Shown: positions 57,066 through 64,000 of the stretch, one piece after another
Numbering within the stretch: the stretch's first letter is position 1
Layout: each line of letters starts with the position of its first letter
Translations under genes and position numbers: made by a program
Notes under the pieces: model-generated
Databases searched by the model: none
What the model was told of the DNA's origin: nothing
The model's input: only the letters and a program-made list of their open reading frames with translations
DNA from: Shewanella decolorationis S12
Lineage (GTDB): Bacteria > Pseudomonadota > Gammaproteobacteria > Enterobacterales > Shewanellaceae
Direction of reading: 5' to 3'
Assembly (NCBI RefSeq): GCF_000485795.1
Contig: NZ_AXZL01000076.1
Coordinates: 186,001-250,000 of the forward strand
DNA: 64,000 bases

Positions 57066-57899
57066 ATGTTAGGCATGACAGATAAAACCCCTTGGTCGCT
57101 CCGCTCTCTGGCTAATCCATCTCCCTTCGAATTCGCTATGATGCTGCTATCGTTATTGTCAGTCATCATAGTGCTGGTAATGACCTTTGGCCGCCTCGAT
57201 ACAGAAACCTACCGGCTACTGTTTTTTATCGATACCACGATTTGCATGATTTTTATGATCAACTTTTTCGTTGGCCTGTTTCGCGCGCGGGATAGACTCT
57301 TTTATCTGCGCCATCATTGGATCGACTTCATCGCCAGTATTCCCGCCATCGAGGCACTGCGTATCGCGAGGGTATTCCAAATTCTGCGGGTAATCCGTTT
57401 AATCCGCATGAGTCGATCTTTCCTTATACCATTGATAAAGCAGCGTAAACAAGCCACCTTAGCCAGTTTACTGGTCGCTATGGTGACCATTTTAACCTTC
57501 GCATCTATCATCATCCTGATAGTCGAAAGCGGTACTGAAGGCGCCAATATCCAAACCGCTGAACAAGCTATTTGGTGGGCTTTAGTGACCATTTCAACCG
57601 TGGGTTATGGTGATTTCTACCCTGTCAGCACCGCAGGGCATATTGTTGGCGGCATAGTGATTGTCAGTGGCGTGAGCTTTTTCGGGGTGATTTCGGGTTA
57701 TATGGCCTCGGTATTTGTCGCCCCCGATGAAAGCGAGCGCCAAGAGCGTCAAGACGCGCATAAGGCAGAGATTAAAAGCGAACTCGAAATGGCCCTTGCT
57801 AGAATGGAAGAAAACCAGCGGCAGATGGAGCAGAATCAAGCGCAGATGTTGGCCAAAATTGCTGAGTTAAAACAAGCATTAGAAGCCCAAAAGAATTAG
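57066..57899 (+). CDS. Voltage-gated-type potassium channel
   Basis: 277 residues, six membrane helices in a 6TM channel order. An S4-like helix (IARVFQILRVIRLIRMSRSFLI, residues 100-121) has arginine every third residue. The selectivity filter TVGYGD is at 178-183 in WALVTISTVGYGDFYPVS. The C-terminal end is a coiled coil rich in Glu and Gln (ELEMALARMEENQRQMEQNQAQM). It probably forms a tetramer that passes K+ in response to voltage. It is the last gene of the cluster, and could have ATG at 57075. Its location next to the PspA and aminopropyltransferase genes suggests control of membrane potential or polyamine-blocked conductance. Confidence 0.9.
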   Translation: MLGMTDKTPWSLRSLANPSPFEFAMMLLSLLSVIIVLVMTFGRLDTETYRLLFFIDTTICMIFMINFFVGLFRARDRLFYLRHHWIDFIASIPAIEALRIARVFQILRVIRLIRMSRSFLIPLIKQRKQATLASLLVAMVTILTFASIIILIVESGTEGANIQTAEQAIWWALVTISTVGYGDFYPVSTAGHIVGGIVIVSGVSFFGVISGYMASVFVAPDESERQERQDAHKAEIKSELEMALARMEENQRQMEQNQAQMLAKIAELKQALEAQKN

Positions 57900-57917
57900 G
57901 AAGGCAATGCCTTCCTA
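57897..57917. terminator. Hairpin overlapping the channel stop codon
   Basis: TAGGAAGG and CCTTCCTA with a five-base loop, starting in the stop codon; probably a terminator for the convergent pair. Confidence 0.6.
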
Positions 57918-57951
57918 AGCTTTATTCAAAGTGATGCCGACCAATCGGCCG

Positions 57952-59463
57952 TTACCAATAAGTTGTTTGCGTCATCGCGTTTTGTCTCGACGCCTCCATC
58001 GCAAAAAGTAAGCTTTGCTGCTTAGCCTCAAGCCAGTCGCTTAAGTCGATGCCAAGGGTTTGCGCCGCCAACGTTAATTGCTGATAACAAGCTAAGGTTC
58101 TAATCCCTAACACTAAATCCTGCCAAGGTGCCCTAAAGGCATCGCGGGATTTTGCCTCATACAAAAGCCCATAGGCCTGCCCTACTTGAATACTCTCATC
58201 GAGTAACGCTGCACACTGCAGATAATCCTCGGCGGTCATGGTCTTATCGCTTGGCATCGCAGCCAAAACAGCCTGCCATGAAGCTTCCTGCGCATGATCA
58301 GCATGCTGGGACAACCCAAGCTCTGCGGGCAGCTCGATGTTACCCGCGCTGAGCGCCAATAGGATCTCGACAATCGCCAACTGCAATTGACCGTATTCAA
58401 CACTTTGCCAAAGTGAGGTTAACCGCCCCGTGATATCCATGGCTTCAAATTGCAGCTGTAGTTGTTGCATCAAGGCTTGACGGGCGTCGTGCCGAGTTAA
58501 TAAGCCTTTTTGACTGCCCAGCAAGGCCGCTAGGGCCTGTGCCTCCTCAATGAACACCAGCTGGGATTCAATCAGAGTAAAGTGCTGCATCAAAGTAGCG
58601 TTAGCGAGACCAAACTGGCTCAGCGTCATCCGTACTAAACGGATACAGGCGCGCATCCGCCACCATAGGGCAATTACGGCTTCGTTATCTTGTTCTTCGG
58701 CAATCATGGCTTCGAGCAACTGCCAACGCTCGAGTGCGGTTTCCAGTAAGACTTGGCAAGTGGCGGTTAAATCCTGTTGATGGGGCTGATGCAGGTTGAG
58801 ATCTTCAGGCACGGGCAGCGGTAAAAACTCGAGCGCATTTAAGGTTAACGGCTTAGATTGCCCCGCGAGTCGATAACCGCGCTGCGCCTTACTGGCTTTA
58901 CCTAAACGAACAGGAACGCTATCGGCCACTTGCGTCGCCAAGGTTAATAAGGCATTGGCATCCCCCGACAATAGCTCAAATTCGAGTTCGCAGAGCGCTT
59001 CATGCTGACCATTAGCGGTAATATCCCCCGTGTCCAAGGCAACCTCGATAAGGCTCTCTCCTATAGTCACATGCCAGGCGCGGCGATAAAAATCGGTATG
59101 AAATACGCAGCCAAGCGCCGCTTGCACTGATGCTAAATCGGCATTGGCGGGCCAGATATTGGCGGGAAAGAGGCTTAAATTTGGGCTGTCGGCTTCAATG
59201 GTGACGTTATATTCGGGACGAGAATGGATCCCGCCCACCACTTGCCCCGCCGTCTTAATGGTTTGCTCTTTGTGACCATCAAACCCGCGCACCCTTAACC
59301 CCATGTCCCATTGGCGTAATTGTAATCCGGGGGTATCAAAGTAACCGTTGCTTAAGCGACGCTTTCCCTGCGGAGTGGCGTTTGGCAGGCTATCTAACTT
59401 ATTTATCAAGGATTCTTGAAACTTAGGGAGGAAAAACAGTTTTAATTCTATCTCTGCATTCAT
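57952..59463 (-). CDS. ygiF: CYTH/CHAD inorganic triphosphatase YgiF
   Basis: 503 residues. The N-terminal CYTH domain has EIELKLFF (the ExExK motif), then GYFDTPGLQLRQWDMGLRVRGFDGHKEQTIKTAG, RPEYNVTI, FYRRAWHVTI, IEVALDTG and LCELEFELL. The C-terminal part (TCQVLLETALERWQLLEAMIAEEQDNEAVIALWWRMRACIRLVRMTLSQFG) resembles the CHAD helical domain, which binds polyphosphate. YgiF hydrolyses inorganic triphosphate. ATG at 59463 gives the normal MNAEIELK start; ATG at 59478 adds five residues. It lies divergent from the pit operon, over the PhoB-like array. Confidence 0.9.
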   Translation of the reverse strand: MNAEIELKLFFLPKFQESLINKLDSLPNATPQGKRRLSNGYFDTPGLQLRQWDMGLRVRGFDGHKEQTIKTAGQVVGGIHSRPEYNVTIEADSPNLSLFPANIWPANADLASVQAALGCVFHTDFYRRAWHVTIGESLIEVALDTGDITANGQHEALCELEFELLSGDANALLTLATQVADSVPVRLGKASKAQRGYRLAGQSKPLTLNALEFLPLPVPEDLNLHQPHQQDLTATCQVLLETALERWQLLEAMIAEEQDNEAVIALWWRMRACIRLVRMTLSQFGLANATLMQHFTLIESQLVFIEEAQALAALLGSQKGLLTRHDARQALMQQLQLQFEAMDITGRLTSLWQSVEYGQLQLAIVEILLALSAGNIELPAELGLSQHADHAQEASWQAVLAAMPSDKTMTAEDYLQCAALLDESIQVGQAYGLLYEAKSRDAFRAPWQDLVLGIRTLACYQQLTLAAQTLGIDLSDWLEAKQQSLLFAMEASRQNAMTQTTYW

Positions 59464-59481
59464 TGCGGCACCGCTCATTTT

Positions 59482-59538
59482 GTCATCAAAGATTCATTGA
59501 TGCGTCACTTTTAGTTCATAATGTCACAAATGTGTCAT
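59482..59538 (+). promoter_or_regulatory. Probable PhoB box array (six (G/T)TCA units)
   Basis: (G/T)TCA recurs at 59482-85, 59493-96, 59504-07, 59515-18, 59523-26 and 59534-37, with intervals of 11, 11, 11, 8 and 11 bases. The best pair is ATGTCAC-AAAT-GTGTCAT (59521-59538), near the Pho box consensus. The array lies between ygiF and the DUF47-pit operon. Confidence 0.7.
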
Positions 59539-59548
59539 AAAAATCCCG

Positions 59549-59554
59549 TAGGAT
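59549..59554 (+). promoter_or_regulatory. Possible PhoB-dependent -10 (TAGGAT)
   Basis: TAGGAT lies ten bases after the last PhoB-like unit, the usual distance when PhoB replaces the -35 element. It is a 4/6 match to TATAAT. Confidence 0.4.
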
Positions 59555-59560
59555 TTGGTT

Positions 59561-59588
59561 TTGAAGTTGGTATATAACCCGTTAGAAT
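59561..59588 (+). promoter_or_regulatory. Candidate sigma-70 promoter for the pit operon
   Basis: TTGAAG (59561-59566), a 16-base spacer and TAGAAT (59583-59588). Confidence 0.55.
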
Positions 59589-59694
59589 AATGCTGTGAAT
59601 TTTTCTAAAAAAACACAGTTTCAATACGCGGACGCATAGGGTAACATGCGCCCGCTTTTTCCAATCATGGAACAATCTAAATAGGTAAACGGCA

Positions 59695-60375
59695 ATGCCA
59701 GTAAACTCTATTTTGGGCGTGTTTGCAAAATCGCCAATCAAGCCTCTTCAAGAGCACATGGACAAAGTCTACGATTGCGCATCGTTACTGGTCCCCTTTT
59801 TCGAAGCCACCATCACAGGTAACTGGGATGGCGCAGTTCAACTACGCAAGCAAATCAGTTTAGCGGAAAAGCAAGGTGACTCACTCAAGCGTGAAATTCG
59901 CCTCACTCTGCCAAGCGGTTTGTTTATGCCAGTTGAGCGTACAGATCTATTGGAACTACTGACTCAACAAGACAAAATCGCTAACAAAGCAAAAGATATC
60001 TCTGGTCGTGTTATCGGCCGTCAATTATTAATCCCTCAGGTCATGCAAGTGCCCTTTATTGCGTATCTACAACGTTGTATCGACGCAGTAGGTCTTGCAA
60101 AACAAGTCATTAACGAACTCGAAGATTTGCTTGAAGCAGGTTTCCGCGGTCGTGAAGTCGACTTAGTGGCTAAAATGATCAACGAACTCGATATCATCGA
60201 AGAAGATACTGACGATCTGCAAATTCAATTACGTCGTCAGCTATTTGCATTGGAATCAGAATTGAATCCTGTCGATGTGATGTTCCTCTATAAAACGATT
60301 GAATGGGTCGGCGGTCTTGCAGATCTTGCCGAACGCGTCGGTTCGCGTCTTGAGCTTATGCTGGCTCGCGTTTAA
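59695..60375 (+). CDS. DUF47/TIGR00153 PhoU-like protein
   Basis: 226 residues, almost all helix. It matches the TIGR00153/DUF47 family, a PhoU-like fold: NSILGVFAKSPIKPLQEHMDKVYDCASLLVPFFEA, and DSLKREIRLTLPSGLFMPVERTDLLELLTQQDKIANKAKDISG, then DVMFLYKTIEWVGGLADLAERVGSRLELML. It is 25 bases before pit and forms the usual pair with it, probably controlling the transporter or sensing phosphate, as PhoU does with Pst. Confidence 0.92.
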   Translation: MPVNSILGVFAKSPIKPLQEHMDKVYDCASLLVPFFEATITGNWDGAVQLRKQISLAEKQGDSLKREIRLTLPSGLFMPVERTDLLELLTQQDKIANKAKDISGRVIGRQLLIPQVMQVPFIAYLQRCIDAVGLAKQVINELEDLLEAGFRGREVDLVAKMINELDIIEEDTDDLQIQLRRQLFALESELNPVDVMFLYKTIEWVGGLADLAERVGSRLELMLARV

Positions 60376-60400
60376 TAAATAAGGTTATCAAGGTATCAAT

Positions 60401-61690
60401 ATGGTTGATGCAGGTATGGAGGTGGCTAACGTCTTAGCCACTAATGGGCCGTGGCTTATTGCCATTGCGGCCGCGTTTGGTTTTCTAATGGCGTGGGGTA
60501 TTGGTGCGAACGACGTGGCCAATGCAATGGGAACCTCAGTGGGTTCCAACGCTATTACTATTAAACAAGCGATTATTATCGCAATGATCTTCGAATTTGC
60601 GGGTGCTTACTTAGCCGGCGGCGAAGTGACCAGTACGATCCGTAACGGTATTATTGATTCAAGTTACTTTACCCAAACCCCTGAATTGCTGGTATACGGC
60701 ATGATTGGCTCACTGTTAGCCGCAGGGATTTGGTTAGTTGTCGCATCAGCCTTAGGCTGGCCAGTATCAACCACTCACTCTATCGTAGGTGCAATTATCG
60801 GCTTCGCGGCTGTGGGTGTTGGCACTGAGTCTGTCGCCTGGGAAAAAGTAGGTGGTATTGTTGGCTCTTGGGTCATCACCCCTGCAATCTCTGGCTTTAT
60901 GGCTTTCATTCTGTTCCAAAGCACGCAAAAACTGATTTTCAACACAGATAACCCACTCGCTAACGCGAAACGCTATGTGCCTTTCTACATGGCATTTGCT
61001 GGCTTTATCATGTCGTTAGTCACCATCCTTAAGGGTCTATCACACGTTGGTATTCACTTAAAAGGTGCCGAAGCGTATATGCTGGCGGGTGTGATTGCAA
61101 TTGCCGTTGGTATTATTGGAAAGGTGATCATTTCTCGTTTAAAAATGGATGAGAAAGCCACCCACAAAACCATGTACGCTAACGTTGAAAAAGTGTTTGC
61201 GATCCTGATGGTACTCACCGCCTGTTGTATGGCTTTTGCCCACGGTTCAAACGACGTAGCTAACGCGATTGGCCCATTAGCAGCGGTTGTCTCTGTGGTC
61301 AACAGTGGCGGTCAAATTGCGTCTAAGTCTCCGTTAGTTTGGTGGATCCTGCCTTTAGGTGCCGTTGGTATCGTGATGGGTCTGGCTATCTTCGGTAAGC
61401 GCGTGATGCAAACCATTGGTAAAAACATCACTCACTTAACACCAAGCCGTGGTTTTGCTGCCGAATTAGCTGCTGCCTCGACTGTAGTTATTGCTTCTGG
61501 TACTGGTTTACCTATCTCTACCACACAAACCTTAGTGGGTGCGGTACTAGGTGTGGGTATGGCCCGTGGTATTGCGGCAATCAACATTGGTGTCGTGCGT
61601 AATATTGTTGTGTCTTGGGTGGTTACTTTACCTGCGGGTGCGGGTCTATCTATCATCTTCTTCTTTATGATTAAAGGTATCTTTAACTAA
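60401..61690 (+). CDS. pitA: Inorganic phosphate transporter, PitA family
   Basis: 429 residues, about ten helices. The PiT signature occurs twice: WGIGANDVANAMGTSVGSNAITIKQA near the N-terminus and AFAHGSNDVANAIGPLAAVVSV in the second half, with PVSTTHSIVGAIIGF and PISTTQTLVGAVLGVGMARGI. It carries phosphate as a metal complex with protons. It shares the DUF47 transcript. Confidence 0.95.
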   Translation: MVDAGMEVANVLATNGPWLIAIAAAFGFLMAWGIGANDVANAMGTSVGSNAITIKQAIIIAMIFEFAGAYLAGGEVTSTIRNGIIDSSYFTQTPELLVYGMIGSLLAAGIWLVVASALGWPVSTTHSIVGAIIGFAAVGVGTESVAWEKVGGIVGSWVITPAISGFMAFILFQSTQKLIFNTDNPLANAKRYVPFYMAFAGFIMSLVTILKGLSHVGIHLKGAEAYMLAGVIAIAVGIIGKVIISRLKMDEKATHKTMYANVEKVFAILMVLTACCMAFAHGSNDVANAIGPLAAVVSVVNSGGQIASKSPLVWWILPLGAVGIVMGLAIFGKRVMQTIGKNITHLTPSRGFAAELAAASTVVIASGTGLPISTTQTLVGAVLGVGMARGIAAINIGVVRNIVVSWVVTLPAGAGLSIIFFFMIKGIFN

Positions 61691-61770
61691 GAAGCCAAGG
61701 TGACTATGGCAAGCTTGCCGTAGAAACGCACAAAACACACAGGAATCGCTAGCATGGATGCGGCAAAGTT

Positions 61771-61793
61771 GAGGGAAGTCTATGACTTCCCTC
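61771..61793 (+). terminator. Hairpin after pitA
   Basis: GAGGGAAGTC and GACTTCCCTC, a perfect ten-base stem with a three-base loop; a short T-rich stretch follows. Confidence 0.6.
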
Positions 61794-61854
61794 TTGCATT
61801 GCAGGCCCCAAATCCCTAGCATGTTGTCACTATTTCGTTGATGAGAATACAAAA

Positions 61855-62433
61855 GTGTTAAGAATGCTGACTCTGGTGGGAATGATGTTACTCTCCCCCA
61901 ACCTGCTGGCCGAAGGCCAACCCCGCTATATCTCGGACAACGTGTTTCTTTATATTCTCAATGGTCCGAGTACAGACTACCGTATCTTGGGCTCGATTGA
62001 AGCGGGACAACCTATTACCTTATTGGGCGAAACCCAAGGCGATTACTCCAAAATTGTCGACCACAAGGGACGCGAAGGTTGGGTACCAACTAACATGATT
62101 AGCGCTACCCCAAGTTTTCGCGAGCAAGTATCGTCACTCACCAGTGAACTGGCTCAAGCCAAAGCTAAACTGGACGAAGTGATGAGCTCAACCGATAACC
62201 ATGCCGATGAAGTGGCCGAGCTTAAAGCCAAGTTGACCGACGCTGAGGCAATGTTGAGCAAAGCTACTCAAGAGCGCGACAGTTTGAAACTGGCCGCGGA
62301 TAGCAGCGCTCAGGAAGCACAATTTGCCCTTTGGCGTGAAGGTGGTTTGATTGCCGCTGCCGGTTTAGTGGTGGGGGTGATTTTGGTGTATCTACCAAGA
62401 CCGCAGCGCCGCAATAAAAAGCGTTGGATGTAA
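61855..62433 (+). CDS. ygiM: SH3-domain membrane protein, YgiM-like (TIGR04211)
   Basis: 192 residues. Signal peptide (LTLVGMMLLSPNLLA), then an SH3b domain at about 22-80 (RYISDNVFLYILNGPSTDYRILGSIEAGQPITLLGETQGDYSKIVDHKGREGWVPTNMI). A coiled coil follows (QVSSLTSELAQAKAKLDEVMSS, ELKAKLTDAEAMLSKATQERDSL), then a C-terminal membrane helix (LIAAAGLVVGVILVYLP) and RRNKKRW. The domain order is that of E. coli YgiM. GTG at 61855 has GAG nine bases upstream, while an ATG at 61864 is possible. Confidence 0.9.
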   Translation: MLRMLTLVGMMLLSPNLLAEGQPRYISDNVFLYILNGPSTDYRILGSIEAGQPITLLGETQGDYSKIVDHKGREGWVPTNMISATPSFREQVSSLTSELAQAKAKLDEVMSSTDNHADEVAELKAKLTDAEAMLSKATQERDSLKLAADSSAQEAQFALWREGGLIAAAGLVVGVILVYLPRPQRRNKKRWM

Positions 62434-62464
62434 ATTTTTACGCAAATCCGCTGAAAGTAAAATC

Positions 62465-62496
62465 AAAAGCCAGTGTTTTCAAACACTGGCTTTTTT
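62465..62496 (+). terminator. Terminator after the ygiM-like gene
   Basis: A 14-bp perfect stem (AAAAGCCAGTGTTT and AAACACTGGCTTTT) with a two-base loop and six T. Confidence 0.9.
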
Positions 62497-62588
62497 GTCA
62501 ATCGAGCGTTACATCTAGCGCGTAACAAGCTAATCAAACAATCTTCACATTCTTTCACGCTATAGTGTTGTCCGTCACATTTTGGTTG

Positions 62589-62625
62589 TATAATCTGCGC
62601 GCGCAAAGCTTCATATTGTATACAA
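62589..62625 (+). promoter_or_regulatory. putA promoter region
   Basis: TATAAT at 62589-62594 is an exact -10. TTGTCC at 62568 lies 15 bases upstream as a weak -35. A palindrome TTGTATACAA (62616-62625) lies just downstream and may be an operator. Confidence 0.5.
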
Positions 62626-62706
62626 AATATCAAATGCGTTTCGCGCCCCCCATTTTTGTTTCAACAATAGAGCCGAAAACAACTGGCCAAGATGGAAGCG
62701 ATTACT

Positions 62707-64000
62707 ATGTTCAAAGCGAGTGAAGTGCTGGCAGGCCGCTACGATTCTGCCAATCTCGACGAACTGTTCAAAGCCGTCACCGACAACTACATTGTCGATG
62801 AAGAACAATACTTGTCAGAGCTAATCAAACTAGTGCCCTCCAGTGATGAAGCCATCGAGCGCGTCACTCGTCGTGCCCACGAACTGGTCAACAAAGTTCG
62901 TCAATTCGATAAGAAAGGTTTAATGGTTGGCATCGACGCCTTCCTGCAGCAATACAGCTTAGAAACACAGGAAGGGATTATCCTGATGTGTTTAGCCGAA
63001 GCCCTGCTGCGTATTCCCGATGCGGCCACCGCCGACGCCTTAATTGAAGACAAACTCTCAGGCGCAAAATGGGATGAACACTTAAGCAAGAGCGATTCGG
63101 TGCTGGTTAACGCCTCCACTTGGGGCCTAATGCTCACTGGCAAAATCGTCAAACTCGATAAAAAAATCGATGGTACGCCAAGCAACCTGTTAAGCCGTTT
63201 AGTGAATCGTTTAGGTGAGCCTGTGATCCGCCAAGCCATGATGGCGGCGATGAAGATCATGGGTAAGCAGTTCGTTCTCGGCCGCACCATGAAAGAAGCG
63301 CTCAAGAACAGCGAAGACAAGCGTAAATTAGGTTACACCCACTCTTACGACATGCTGGGTGAAGCTGCGCTGACGCGTAAAGATGCCGAAAAATACTTTA
63401 ACGATTATGCCAATGCGATTACTGAGTTAGGCGCGCAAAGCTATAACGAAAACGAATCACCACGCCCAACGATTTCTATCAAGCTGTCAGCACTGCACCC
63501 ACGTTACGAAGTCGCTAATGAAGACCGTGTGCTGACCGAGCTGTATGACACAGTTATTCGCTTAATTAAGTTAGCCCGTGGCTTAAATATCGGTATTTCT
63601 ATCGATGCCGAAGAAGTTGACCGCCTCGAACTATCATTAAAACTGTTCCAAAAACTGTTTAATTCTGAAGCCACTAAGGGTTGGGGCTTACTCGGTATCG
63701 TAGTGCAAGCTTACTCTAAGCGTGCTCTGCCGGTGCTGGTATGGTTAACCCGTCTAGCGAAAGAGCAAGGCGATGAAATTCCGGTTCGCTTAGTAAAAGG
63801 CGCTTACTGGGATAGCGAGCTGAAATGGGCACAACAAGCTGGTGAAGCAGCATACCCACTCTACACCCGCAAAGCTGGTACCGACGTATCATACTTAGCC
63901 TGTGCGCGTTATCTGTTATCCGACGCCACCCGCGGCGCGATTTATCCCCAATTTGCCAGCCACAACGCGCAAACCGTTGCGGCAATTTCCGATATGGCGG
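62707..64000 (+). CDS. putA: Bifunctional proline dehydrogenase / P5C dehydrogenase PutA, partial
   Basis: The frame is open from ATG at 62707 to the window end (431 residues). The start has no ribbon-helix-helix DNA-binding domain, unlike E. coli PutA, so this version is likely to be catalytic only. Seen so far are the arm domain (YLSELIKLVPSSDEAIERVTRRAHELVNKVR), VLGRTMKEAL, GYTHSYDMLGEAALTRKDAEKYFNDYANAI and the PRODH FAD barrel (SIKLSALHPRYE, NIGISIDAEEVDRLELSL, GIVVQAYSKRALPVL, VRLVKGAYWDSELKWAQQAG). The P5C dehydrogenase lies outside the window. It oxidises proline to glutamate at the inner membrane. Confidence 0.93.
   Translation, partial: MFKASEVLAGRYDSANLDELFKAVTDNYIVDEEQYLSELIKLVPSSDEAIERVTRRAHELVNKVRQFDKKGLMVGIDAFLQQYSLETQEGIILMCLAEALLRIPDAATADALIEDKLSGAKWDEHLSKSDSVLVNASTWGLMLTGKIVKLDKKIDGTPSNLLSRLVNRLGEPVIRQAMMAAMKIMGKQFVLGRTMKEALKNSEDKRKLGYTHSYDMLGEAALTRKDAEKYFNDYANAITELGAQSYNENESPRPTISIKLSALHPRYEVANEDRVLTELYDTVIRLIKLARGLNIGISIDAEEVDRLELSLKLFQKLFNSEATKGWGLLGIVVQAYSKRALPVLVWLTRLAKEQGDEIPVRLVKGAYWDSELKWAQQAGEAAYPLYTRKAGTDVSYLACARYLLSDATRGAIYPQFASHNAQTVAAISDMA

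Overview
This 64 kb window looks like chromosome from a Shewanella species, probably from the S. oneidensis / MR-4 / ANA-3 group. That is an inference from gene content, codon style and family resemblance; no database search was run. Nearly all genes are gammaproteobacterial housekeeping or conserved accessory genes, densely packed on both strands. I see no tRNA, rRNA, CRISPR array, prophage or intact insertion sequence. Both edges cut a gene: a periplasmic binding protein on the left and putA on the right.

Layout. 1-7.2 kb: binding-protein fragment, nitroreductase nfsB, a J-domain protein, a DsbA-like protein with an unusual C-terminal sorting signal, a b561-like membrane protein with hemG, an MFS transporter and a TIGR03899 protein. 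7.2-13 kb: a leftward sulfate activation operon, cobA-cysD-cysN-SLC13 permease-cysC. 13-19 kb: pldA, an S41-like protein without the usual catalytic serine, a large membrane-anchored protein of unknown function, and mtgA. 19.6-24 kb: the leftward cysJIH operon, which completes reduction of PAPS to sulfide. 24.4-27.4 kb: pntAB, which supplies NADPH. 27.5-34 kb: a small membrane protein, a TetR regulator, hldE translationally coupled to a HELGH metallopeptidase-like gene, an LpxL-type acyltransferase and the K+/H+ antiporter nhaP2. 34-35 kb: a decayed intergenic region holding a norR C-terminal remnant. 35-42 kb: L,D-transpeptidase, an M14 peptidase, a split M16 peptidase pair, a membrane-anchored bactofilin and zapE. 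42-47 kb: MerR regulator, NAD(P)-binding protein, LysE exporter, and a LysR regulator divergent from an SbtA-like bicarbonate transporter. 46.7-50.6 kb: a GAF-GGDEF diguanylate cyclase and glnE. 50.9-57.9 kb: an envelope cluster resembling and enlarging the E. coli yjfIJKL region: lipoprotein, double DUF350, membrane aminopropyltransferase, DUF2170, PspA homologue, DUF2491, a possible ribbon-helix-helix protein and a voltage-gated-type K+ channel. 58-64 kb: ygiF triphosphatase, the DUF47-pit phosphate operon, a ygiM-like protein and putA.

How the genes work together. CobA makes the precorrin-2 needed for siroheme, which CysI uses; CysDNC and CysHIJ form one pathway split over two operons; PntAB may feed NADPH to it. 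The phosphate block has six (G/T)TCA repeats, five intervals of 11, 11, 11, 8 and 11 bp, between ygiF and the pit operon, which looks like a PhoB-binding array. The most interesting candidate system is the PspA/DUF350/aminopropyltransferase/K+ channel cluster. An identical-type 13-bp palindrome, GACATAnTATGTC, occurs twice at its internal promoter and once in the glnE/cluster intergenic region, which suggests a dedicated, unidentified repressor.
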